This document shows, piece by piece, positions 56,633-64,000 of a stretch of 64,000 bases of DNA. The DNA is taken from positions 44,121 through 108,120 of the forward strand of contig NZ_JADWDC010000003.1 in the NCBI RefSeq assembly GCF_020640915.1. Direction: 5' to 3'. Below the pieces are notes generated by a model. That model searched no databases. It was not told where the DNA came from and saw nothing but the letters and a program-made list of their open reading frames with translations. Source of the stretch: Waterburya agarophytonicola KI4 (GTDB lineage: Bacteria > Cyanobacteriota > Cyanobacteriia > Cyanobacteriales > Xenococcaceae). The translations under genes were made by a program, and so were the position numbers. Position 1 is the stretch's first letter. The number at the start of each line of letters is the position of its first letter.

Positions 56633-57217
56633 TTATCGTTCTAACATTGCTTCTTGACCTTGAACAGAAAACAAGTGGCCCAAAAAAGCTTCTACCTTAG
56701 AGTTAGCAGGTTCTCGATAGGCATAAAAAAGATCTTCTGTAGTCGATTTATTTTCCTCTGTCAGTTCTCGATTACTTACTCGAACAGCAGTCAAACCTTG
56801 CCCTTGTTCCCTTTCATTGAGAGGACGAGTCAATGCAGCTAAATCGACTTGTCCTGAAACTAAAAGTCTTATTGCTGTTTCGCTTCCGTCAGTGCCGACT
56901 GTTACGGTTGTACCAGGAAATTCTCTCTGGAAACTTCTTTTTAAGAGTTTATTAATCTGCTTCATTTTAGTTGCACCATTGATCTTGACAGATATCCCCA
57001 TAGGGACAATTCCTGGCGCAGAAAAAGAAACGGCGGAGGTAACTACACTAGAATTTTCTTCGGGAGAAGAAACAGATACATTTTTCTCGACTATCTTATT
57101 ATCTTGAGTATTTTTGACAAAGTTCAATTTTGTCAAAACTCCATAACCCAAGAGTAAAACTCCCATCGTCGATCCTGAAGCTAAGATTAGGGGTAGGGTG
57201 TCACTTTTTTTAAACAT
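56633..57217 (-). CDS. Short PstS-like periplasmic protein with an internal deletion
   Basis: A 194-residue protein with an N-terminal membrane anchor (PLILASGSTMGVLLLGYG) and the opening part of a phosphate-binding-like fold: VKINGATKMKQINKLLKRSF, TVGTDGSETAIRLL and QVDLAALTRPLNEREQGQGL, all standard for cyanobacterial PstS-like proteins. After that the central lobe, normally over 100 residues, is missing and the sequence passes directly to the C-terminal FYAYREPANSKVEAFLGHLF and QGQEAM end. It keeps the frame. Ligand binding as in the full-size proteins is unlikely. It converges with the TolB-like gene, whose stop is 10 bases away. Confidence 0.75.
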   Translation of the reverse strand: MFKKSDTLPLILASGSTMGVLLLGYGVLTKLNFVKNTQDNKIVEKNVSVSSPEENSSVVTSAVSFSAPGIVPMGISVKINGATKMKQINKLLKRSFQREFPGTTVTVGTDGSETAIRLLVSGQVDLAALTRPLNEREQGQGLTAVRVSNRELTEENKSTTEDLFYAYREPANSKVEAFLGHLFSVQGQEAMLER

Positions 57218-57558
57218 AGATTTTTATCAATAAAATTTAAAATTACGTCAATGGATATGTTTGTTTAAAACCGAATAATACTGGTTACAAAATTATAATG
57301 TTGGCAATGATTTTATCATTTTAATTGAGAATCAATGTAACTTAGTTATCAAAATGTTAGTCTTATTTGATTGAAGAAATCTTTAATCAAATAAGACATC
57401 GTCTTTTAGTACAAAACAGTCACTATAGTAGTGTCTTTGCACCCCTTCCTTATTTCCTGTAAACTAGGCTGGCGACCAAAAGTTAGATATATTTATTAGC
57501 TATAGTCGCCTAGTAGCAACTAACTTAGTAAATCCAGTCATTCAAGAGCAAAAAAATA
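57218..57558. other. Divergent intergenic region before pyruvate kinase
   Basis: 341 bases, AT-rich, between the divergent PstS-like and pyk genes. No ORF seen. Confidence 0.4.
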
Positions 57559-59316
57559 ATGCCATCGCCAAATAACCCGCGTCGGACAAAAATTGTTGCC
57601 ACAGTAGGGCCAGCGACACTTAAGCCCGATGTTTTACGTCAGTTAATTAAAGCAGGTGCAACTACCCTCAGAATTAATTTTTCTCATGGGACACAGCAAG
57701 ACCATCAAAAAGCGATTCGGTTAATCAGACAAACTGCTTTTGAATTAGATCAACCAGTAGGCATATTACAGGATTTACAAGGACCCAAAATTCGTTTGGG
57801 TAAATACGCTACTGGCAAAATCAACCTTAAAAAAGGCGACTCTTATATTCTGACCAGCCGTCAAGTAGAGTGTGATCAAGAGATAGGCTATATTAGCTAC
57901 CAAAAATTAGCTTCAGAAGTTCCTGAAGATGCCACCATTTTGTTAGACGATGGCAAGGTGGAAATGAAGGTAGAAAAAATAGATAAAGCCAATCAAGATT
58001 TGCATTGTCGGGTAGTTGTAGGAGGAGATCTTTCCAGCAACAAAGGTGTAAACTTTCCTGGAGTATGCCTTTCGGTTAAAGCCTTAACCAAAAAAGATCG
58101 CGAAGACTTGATGTTTGGCTTAGATCAAGGAGTGGACTGGATTGCCCTTAGTTTTGTCCGCAACCCTCAAGATATTTTAGAAATTAAAGATTTAATCTCT
58201 AGTGCGGGTAAATCTATCCCCGTAATAGCTAAAATCGAAAAACACGAAGCGATCGAGCAAATGGACGCAATTCTTTCTTTGTGTGATGGAGTTATGGTAG
58301 CCAGGGGAGACTTAGGAGTAGAGTTACCCGCAGAAGACGTTCCCATTCTTCAAAAACGCTTAATTGCTACTGCCAATAGACTGGGCATCCCAATTATTAC
58401 CGCCACTCAAATGCTGGACAGCATGGTAAATAACCCTCGACCTACTCGTGCAGAAGTTTCTGATGTAGCAAATGCTATTTTAGATGGTACGGATGCGGTC
58501 ATGCTTTCTAATGAGACTGCGGTGGGTAACTATCCTGTAGAAGCAGTAGAAACAATGGCTACTATTGCCTGTAGAATCGAACGGGAACAACAAACTAACA
58601 ACCTGAAAAGAACCAAGCGATCGATTACCCACGCTATCTCGGCTGCGGTAGGTCAAATTGCATCCCAATTAGATGCTGCTGCGATTATGACCTTAACGAA
58701 GACTGGCGCAACGGCTCGTAATGTCTCCAAATTCAGACCCAAGACTCCTATTTTAGCCATTACACCTCATGTTTATGTATCTCGTAGGTTGCAGATGGTT
58801 TGGGGAGTTAGACCACTATTAGTTCTTGATTTGGCTTCTGCTACTCAGACTTTCCAGGCAGCAATCAACGTCGCTCAAGAGAAAAATTGGCTATCTGCTG
58901 GAGATTTGGTCGTGATGACAGCGGGGACTCTTCAAGGAGTTGCAGGTTCGACTGACTTAATTAAGGTAGAGTTGGTTAAGGCAATTTTGGGTGAAGGATC
59001 GGGTATCGGACAGGGGGCTATTAGTGGAAGAGCGAGGGTGGCTCAAGATGCGAAAGATATTAATGACTTCAATCCTGGAGAAATCTTAGTGACTTCTTCG
59101 ACTAATGCTCAGTTTGTGGATATTATTCGCCAGGCATCGGGAATTATCACAGAAGAAGATAATTTAACCAGTCATGCTGCGGTAATTGGTTTGCGCCTGG
59201 GCATTCCCGTGATTGTTGGCTTGAAGAACGCGACGGAAATTATTCGAGAGGGAGCTATTTTAACTTTAGATGCCAAACGGGGTGTAGTTTATTCGGGTAC
59301 GGAGAACAGGCAATAG
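57559..59316 (+). CDS. pyk: Pyruvate kinase with C-terminal PEP-utilising domain
   Basis: Final step of glycolysis, PEP + ADP to pyruvate + ATP. The 585-residue protein has the TIM barrel with TKIVATVGPAT, LRINFSHGT, LQDLQGPKIR, the Lys-Ile-Glu motif IAKIEKHEAI, GVMVARGDLGVELP and TRAEVSDVANAILDGTDAVM, then the B and C domains. It ends in an extra domain of about 100 residues with TSHAAVIGLRLGIPVIVG, similar to the phosphohistidine domain of PEP synthase, usual in cyanobacterial and Bacillus pyruvate kinases. The start has no obvious strong ribosome-binding site. Confidence 0.97.
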   Translation: MPSPNNPRRTKIVATVGPATLKPDVLRQLIKAGATTLRINFSHGTQQDHQKAIRLIRQTAFELDQPVGILQDLQGPKIRLGKYATGKINLKKGDSYILTSRQVECDQEIGYISYQKLASEVPEDATILLDDGKVEMKVEKIDKANQDLHCRVVVGGDLSSNKGVNFPGVCLSVKALTKKDREDLMFGLDQGVDWIALSFVRNPQDILEIKDLISSAGKSIPVIAKIEKHEAIEQMDAILSLCDGVMVARGDLGVELPAEDVPILQKRLIATANRLGIPIITATQMLDSMVNNPRPTRAEVSDVANAILDGTDAVMLSNETAVGNYPVEAVETMATIACRIEREQQTNNLKRTKRSITHAISAAVGQIASQLDAAAIMTLTKTGATARNVSKFRPKTPILAITPHVYVSRRLQMVWGVRPLLVLDLASATQTFQAAINVAQEKNWLSAGDLVVMTAGTLQGVAGSTDLIKVELVKAILGEGSGIGQGAISGRARVAQDAKDINDFNPGEILVTSSTNAQFVDIIRQASGIITEEDNLTSHAAVIGLRLGIPVIVGLKNATEIIREGAILTLDAKRGVVYSGTENRQ

Positions 59317-59331
59317 TTTTTCAATCCCTGA

Positions 59332-60975
59332 TTAATTCTTACTAATAGATGGAGGAAAATCGTCGCGCCAAAAAACAACAGTTTCATCTAGAGGTTTAAT
59401 TGTAGTTTGAGGATAGTAAAAAGCTAGGATGCGCTCTGCCGACCAACCCAATTTAGCGAGGTTATAAGAACCATATTGACTCAAGCCGACACCATGACCA
59501 AAACCACCTCCGACAAAAGCATAACCATTTAGTTGTTTGCTCTCGTCATACAAGGGCTGAAGGTAGAAAAAAGTACTGCGGGGAGGTTCTAAGGCACTGC
59601 GAATTTCGTTTTTGTGTAGCTGTAGTTTCCCTAAATCGGTTTCAATAGCAAGAGTCAAAATTCTACCAGAACGCGATCGCTTGTGGACTTCCATTGATTT
59701 AATTGTTTTAAAATCAGCTAGGGGGTGGCGCGTCTTTTTAAGATACTTTTGCAGATCTTGGCTTAAGGCTTTAATGCTTCTAGTTTTGCGCCAGCGAAAT
59801 ACGCCCAGCCTACCTGTTTCGTTAAATCCTCGCTCTAAACTAATAAAGTGACGAAAAGTTTTTTCATTATTGAGGGGATATTTAACCAAATCCCAGAAAG
59901 GCTTAGGAGCATCAATTACAGGCTGAAGATAGGGACGTTCTGCTCCATTCCAAGTATCTTCAAAACCAGCGGTGATACCTCCTGTAGTAGAAGAATAAAG
60001 GGCATCAATTAATTCATTTTCATAGGTAAGTACTAATCCTGCGGTTTGTGCGATCGCGCGATCGCTTGTAGCATTAGCATCATTCAATCCTTTATATACC
60101 TGGCAATGAACTGTAGCGCAAAGTTGATAGTCGTCTACTGCAAAACGCCGTAGATTGCGTAAAGCATAAGTGCGGGCAATTATAGTTTGGGCTGCAACTG
60201 CCTGAGGAGGAGCATTTGCCCCAATTTCGTAAGGAACAACACCCCGCAAGTAAGTTTCTAAAGGAACATGATTTACCAGGCTAAATTCTCCATAAGAGTT
60301 AGGCTGGAGTTTCAAACTACCACCGTAAATACGAGCAGCTTGGGGTGTGTTACTCGTATTAACCTTAACCAAGTTTTTGCTACTGGTAATTTTTACTTCA
60401 TCCTGGTTATATTCTTGTCCGTTAATTTCCAAAATAATATTTGGCTCTTGATCAAGAATTTCCGTATCTAGATAGGGGGCATCATAACCATTGGCTTCTA
60501 GACTATGTAAAAGCCAACGACGTACCAAAGGAGTGCCATAAACATCTCGTTTTGCCCAAACTTGCCATCGCCCTGGTTGGGCAACCTCTACTTCAAGACC
60601 CAATTTTTTCCAAGAATTTGCGCTATCTTCGGCGGTTTCAAAAGTAGAGCGATCGCTTAAAATCAGCTTTTCTTGCAATTTGGCTTGAGTCAATTTCGTA
60701 GAATCCACTTTTAAAACTACTTCCTTAGTTTCAATAGGGGAAAAAGCTTGAGAAGGATCTAGAAAGCTTACTTTCAAAGAGTCGCCAGAGACACTACTAA
60801 TAGTGACTCGTTCGATCTTGGCATCTTCATCTTGAATCGGTTTAGCTCCCAAACGCTGAATAATACCGATCTGCAATTCCATTTCTTTGGTTGTTGCTTC
60901 AGCAGCAGCAGTAAGCGGAATCCCCCACAAACTACCAAACCACAAGACACTAAGACAAATCGTAGTTTTAATCAT
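59332..60975 (-). CDS. SpoIID/LytB-domain protein
   Basis: A 547-residue exported protein. N-terminal signal (CLSVLWFGSLWGIPLTAAAEA). The central SpoIID domain carries NHVPLETYLRGVVPYEIGAN, ALRNLRRF, CQVYKGL and the downstream SSTTGGITAGFEDTW; the closing block FGHGVGLSQYGSYNLAK matches the family end. SpoIID of Bacillus is a lytic transglycosylase acting on peptidoglycan; cyanobacterial members are widespread and are presumed to act on the cell wall. The N-terminal 200 residues form an extra region of unknown role. Convergent with pyk, 15-base gap. Confidence 0.88.
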   Translation of the reverse strand: MIKTTICLSVLWFGSLWGIPLTAAAEATTKEMELQIGIIQRLGAKPIQDEDAKIERVTISSVSGDSLKVSFLDPSQAFSPIETKEVVLKVDSTKLTQAKLQEKLILSDRSTFETAEDSANSWKKLGLEVEVAQPGRWQVWAKRDVYGTPLVRRWLLHSLEANGYDAPYLDTEILDQEPNIILEINGQEYNQDEVKITSSKNLVKVNTSNTPQAARIYGGSLKLQPNSYGEFSLVNHVPLETYLRGVVPYEIGANAPPQAVAAQTIIARTYALRNLRRFAVDDYQLCATVHCQVYKGLNDANATSDRAIAQTAGLVLTYENELIDALYSSTTGGITAGFEDTWNGAERPYLQPVIDAPKPFWDLVKYPLNNEKTFRHFISLERGFNETGRLGVFRWRKTRSIKALSQDLQKYLKKTRHPLADFKTIKSMEVHKRSRSGRILTLAIETDLGKLQLHKNEIRSALEPPRSTFFYLQPLYDESKQLNGYAFVGGGFGHGVGLSQYGSYNLAKLGWSAERILAFYYPQTTIKPLDETVVFWRDDFPPSISKN

Positions 60976-60992
60976 AAAGTTTTAATATGCTC

Positions 60993-61027
60993 AAAAAAGA
61001 AAAAGCCTTCTTGTCTTTAAGAAGGCT
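60993..61027 (-). terminator. Strong intrinsic terminator after the hybrid kinase gene
   Basis: A perfect 9-bp stem AGCCTTCTT/AAGAAGGCT with a six-base loop (61004-61027), followed on the minus strand by TTTTCTTTTTT. It is 58 bases after the kinase stop codon and ends 18 bases before the SpoIID start. Confidence 0.9.
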
Positions 61028-61084
61028 ATGTTCGTTAGTCTAACTATGAGACTGGATAACTAGAAGATAATTAATCCTTGTTCC

Positions 61085-64000
61085 TCAATCTTCATCATCA
61101 GTTTCAATCAACATCTCCCCATTCATCATTTTTTTAGCTGCGTTCAATAAATCTTCTTCCACATAGGGTTTAACAAAATAACCATTTGCACCACGAGAAG
61201 CAGCTATATTGCGCATTTTCTTCGCGCCACGAGAAGTCAACATCGCGATGGGTAACTGAGCTAGTTTTTCATCTTTTTCCAGTTGAGATAAAAGCTCTAG
61301 ACCATTCATGCGGGGCATTTCAATATCACAGAAAGCAATATCGCACTCTAAACCATCATTGAGTTTTTCCCAGGCTTCTTGACCATCTCTAGCCTGTTCG
61401 ACTCGATAGCCAGCTTTTTTAAAGGTCATAGATAGCAATTCCCTAACTGTAACCGAATCGTCAATAATTAGTACTAGTGGAGCAGTCGCAATTTCTGCTT
61501 CAGCATTGCGGTTTTTAAGTTTATTGACATTAACAATGACCGATTCTGCTTCTTTATTTGCCCGATTGATCTCAATTAGATGTTGTGCCACATCCATCAA
61601 ATCTTTTTCAGTATAAGGCTTGGTTAAATATGCTTTTGCTCCCAGATCGTTGGCTATCTGTTTGTGTTTATCTGCACCACGAGAAGTCAACATGGCTACT
61701 GGTATAGACTTAAGTTCATCATCTTTTTGAAGATTGGAGAGTAATTCTAAACCATTCATGCGTGGCATTTCAATATCACTAAAGATCATGTCGCACTCCA
61801 AGCCCCCTCGTAGTTTATCCCAGGCTTCTTGACCATCTCTAGCCTGTTCTACGCGATAACCTAGTTTATTAAAACTCATTGATAATAGTTCTCGAACGGT
61901 AATCGAGTCATCAACAACTAGTACCATAGGCTCTTGTTGGATACTTTCGACTTGAGCCTGTTTCGCACCCATTTGACCGTTGATAACATCGAAGCCCACT
62001 TCAATGGTTCTCTTACCCTGGGCAATTTCAATCAACTCTAATACATCACCAATCGGCATAATTGTACCATCACCCAAGACAGTAGCTCCTGCAATACCTG
62101 GTGGCTTAGGAATTGGTCCATCAATTTGTTTGATTACAATTTCTTGTTCTGCTCGAACTTCATCTACCTCTACTGCCAACAAGTTATCTAAACTACGCAA
62201 CACAATGACAGAGATAGTATCATCGTTGTTTTGGTTGGCATTATAAATTCCTGCTCGACGGATTTGACGATTATAGTTGAGTAAACCGCTAAGAGGTCTT
62301 AGAGGTAATAAAGTATTCTTCCAAGAGATGCAGCGCACGCCGTTATTATTGGTTTGAATATCGCTGGGTAAATATTCTTTAGTGTCTTCTACCCCATCAA
62401 TAGGGAAAGCAATATTACTGTTATTATCTACACAAGTTAGAGCTTTACAGATACTCAAAACTAAAGGCAGACGGATGGTAAAAGTCGTACCTTTGCCTAT
62501 TTCAGACTCAGTGCTAACCGAACCGCGAATTTTTTTGAGGTCGGTATTAACCACGTCCATTCCCACTCCTCGACCAGCGAAATCATCTGCTTGATCTTTA
62601 GTACTAAATCCAGGATGGAATAATAATTCGTAGACTTGTTGGTTGGATAAGTTTTGAGCATTTGCCCAAGTGATCAGATTTTTTTCGATCGCCTTCTTTT
62701 TGACTATTTCTGGATCGATCCCCGCACCATCATCCGTTACTGTAATTACGGTTTGGTTTCCTTGAAGGAATGCTCGTATGGTGATATTTCCTGCTTCTGG
62801 TTTACCTACCTCAAGTCTTTTTTCTGGAGTTTCAATCCCATGAGAAATAGCATTGTTAACTAAGTGAGTCATCGGATTATAAATATGCTCGACAATCATT
62901 TTATCGATTAAGACATCTTTACCTTCGACATGGAGTTTGGTTTGTTTTTTCTGCTTGCGGGAAATATCTCGAATCGCTCTAGGTAAGCGATCTGCGGTCT
63001 GTCCGAATGCGACCATACGAGAGGAGTTCATGCCGTCTTGTAACTGACTTGTTACCTGGCGGAAGGTTTGAGCTACTTTATCGGTTTCGTCTACTACAAA
63101 CTGAATATCCGATGCAGCCTCTCTCACCCTAACAATTAGTTCGATAATGTCTTGAGACAGTAAATGGAAGCCATTAAAGCGATCCATTTCCAATGCGTCT
63201 AAGCCTTCTTCTTGGGGTTCTTCTCCACCCCCAAAACCAGAATTTCGACCTGCTGCTACAGGAGAATTGGCGCGAGACTGACGACTGGCAATTAACGCTC
63301 CTTCTAAAAGCGATCGCTCGTAGAGATCGTGCATTTTTGCTCCTGCTTCCCCTAAGGACTGGACGTGACCCAAAAGGTTATCGAGGAAACGACGCAATCT
63401 TTCTTGGTCGTCTTCTAAACGATTACGTTTAACGACCAATTCTCCAATCAGGTTATTGAGATCGTCCAGTTTTCTCACTGAAACCCTCATGGTTTGGTCG
63501 AAACCCTGGGCTTTGTTAGGAGAGGAAGGAGGAGCTTTGATCGATGTCTTAGCTACGGGTTTTGCTGGAGAGGTGAAGGAAGGTTGCTTGTCTTGTATGG
63601 TATTCGCTTCGTTAATAAGTAACGAATTTAAGCCCGATAGGTCAGAATCAGAATTGAGAGAGCTTTCTAGGTCATCTAAATTAGCATTTGATTCTGACAG
63701 TAATGAATTTAAAGAATCTATTCCCGAATCCAAGTCTAGTAAACTGTCTAAATCCTCACTATCTAGACCATCTAAGGCTTCTACAGTCAAAGAGTCTAGA
63801 TCGTTTTCTAATTCCCCTAGTCCATCTAGTTCCAGGTCCCCCGAGCTATCAAAGCTCATTTCATCTAAGCTATCGTCTTGGGAGACGTTTTCTAATTCCC
63901 CTAGTCCATCTAGTTCTAGGTCCCCCGAGCTATCAAAGCTCATTGCATCTAAGCTATCGTCTTGGGAGACGTTTTCTAATTCCCCTAGTCCATCTAGTTC
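61085..64000 (-). CDS. CheA-type hybrid histidine kinase with two receivers (5' end beyond window)
   Basis: The frame stays open to the right edge, so the N-terminus, where an Hpt domain is expected, is missing. In order: acidic repeats (63500-64000), CheA dimerisation region from RVSVRKLDDLNNLIGELVVK, HATPase (HLVNNAISHGIETPEKR, TVTDDGAGI, GRGVGMDVV), CheW domain (62440-61950), then receiver 1 (VVDDSITV, SDIEMPRMNG, KPY) and receiver 2 (IIDDSVTV, CDIEMPRMNG, KPY). Both receivers have intact acidic and Lys residues. This is the PixL/HmpE-type kinase of cyanobacterial taxis systems. The other chemotaxis genes of the cluster would lie beyond the window. A strong terminator follows. Confidence 0.9.
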   Translation of the reverse strand, partial: ELDGLGELENVSQDDSLDAMSFDSSGDLELDGLGELENVSQDDSLDEMSFDSSGDLELDGLGELENDLDSLTVEALDGLDSEDLDSLLDLDSGIDSLNSLLSESNANLDDLESSLNSDSDLSGLNSLLINEANTIQDKQPSFTSPAKPVAKTSIKAPPSSPNKAQGFDQTMRVSVRKLDDLNNLIGELVVKRNRLEDDQERLRRFLDNLLGHVQSLGEAGAKMHDLYERSLLEGALIASRQSRANSPVAAGRNSGFGGGEEPQEEGLDALEMDRFNGFHLLSQDIIELIVRVREAASDIQFVVDETDKVAQTFRQVTSQLQDGMNSSRMVAFGQTADRLPRAIRDISRKQKKQTKLHVEGKDVLIDKMIVEHIYNPMTHLVNNAISHGIETPEKRLEVGKPEAGNITIRAFLQGNQTVITVTDDGAGIDPEIVKKKAIEKNLITWANAQNLSNQQVYELLFHPGFSTKDQADDFAGRGVGMDVVNTDLKKIRGSVSTESEIGKGTTFTIRLPLVLSICKALTCVDNNSNIAFPIDGVEDTKEYLPSDIQTNNNGVRCISWKNTLLPLRPLSGLLNYNRQIRRAGIYNANQNNDDTISVIVLRSLDNLLAVEVDEVRAEQEIVIKQIDGPIPKPPGIAGATVLGDGTIMPIGDVLELIEIAQGKRTIEVGFDVINGQMGAKQAQVESIQQEPMVLVVDDSITVRELLSMSFNKLGYRVEQARDGQEAWDKLRGGLECDMIFSDIEMPRMNGLELLSNLQKDDELKSIPVAMLTSRGADKHKQIANDLGAKAYLTKPYTEKDLMDVAQHLIEINRANKEAESVIVNVNKLKNRNAEAEIATAPLVLIIDDSVTVRELLSMTFKKAGYRVEQARDGQEAWEKLNDGLECDIAFCDIEMPRMNGLELLSQLEKDEKLAQLPIAMLTSRGAKKMRNIAASRGANGYFVKPYVEEDLLNAAKKMMNGEMLIETDDED
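63808..64000. repeat. 84-bp in-frame tandem repeat in the kinase gene
   Basis: At least two and a third near-identical 84-bp units start at about 63808, 63892 and 63976, differing by single bases. Each encodes 28 residues beginning SFDSSGDLELDGLGELEN. The array continues beyond the window. Confidence 0.9.

Overview
The window is a stretch of cyanobacterial chromosome. The evidence is a phycobilisome rod-core linker, a bilin lyase, an NblA protein, a Psb35-like photosystem II protein, a cyAbrB regulator, ferredoxin-dependent glutamate synthase, CruF, a SodX-type protease, and many copies of the GCGATCGC (HIP1) octamer. The DNA is AT-rich, intergenic regions are long, and several genes are conserved proteins known mainly from cyanobacteria. 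The linker and NblA show a phycobilisome-bearing species. Pleurocapsales or a related unicellular or colonial group is a guess only. No tRNA, rRNA, CRISPR array, prophage or intact insertion sequence was seen.

Layout. 1-2.3 kb (minus): rpsL-rpsG, an IscA/HesB-type Fe-S protein and a cupin. 3.1-7.8 kb: Fd-GOGAT. 7.9-9.8 kb: a restriction-modification remnant, with an intact C5-cytosine methyltransferase preceded by a 31-codon ORF and faced by a decayed gene with two in-frame stops. 9.8-15.9 kb: respiratory oxidase locus, coxB-coxA-coxC on minus and divergent ctaA-ctaB on plus. 16-21.4 kb: a PatA-type regulator with an altered phospho-site, a PRC-barrel protein, a NUDIX hydrolase, a SUI1/YciH factor, a small Cys protein and gatA. 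21.6-26.6 kb: cruF, a transglutaminase, small membrane proteins including Psb35, and a YdcF-like protein. 26.8-34.8 kb: glycosyltransferase, NDH-2, acetyltransferase, cyAbrB1, CPBP protease, a second YdcF protein and a flavoprotein. 35.3-38 kb: divergent znuBC/znuA around two Zur-like operators. 38-50 kb: mixed metabolic and surface genes (galE, XPB-like helicase, GT2 and ABC binding lipoprotein, SodX, STAS protein, cysC, VOC) and a response regulator with a C-terminal membrane anchor. 50-57 kb: ABC-F ATPase, DUF1825, then a phycobilisome cluster (cpcG, bilin lyase, nblA), a LuxR-type HTH overlapping a lipoprotein gene, and an internally shortened PstS-like protein. 57.5-64 kb: pyruvate kinase, SpoIID/LytB protein and a CheA-type hybrid kinase that runs off the right edge.

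Most of the window is ordinary housekeeping. The items most worth a second look are the membrane-anchored response regulator, the shortened PstS-like protein, the decayed restriction partner, the Asp-to-Asn PatA receiver, the 84-bp tandem repeats plus duplicated receivers in the CheA-like kinase, and an uncatalogued 55-residue gene candidate at 25.7 kb. I did not find a convincing new multi-gene system.
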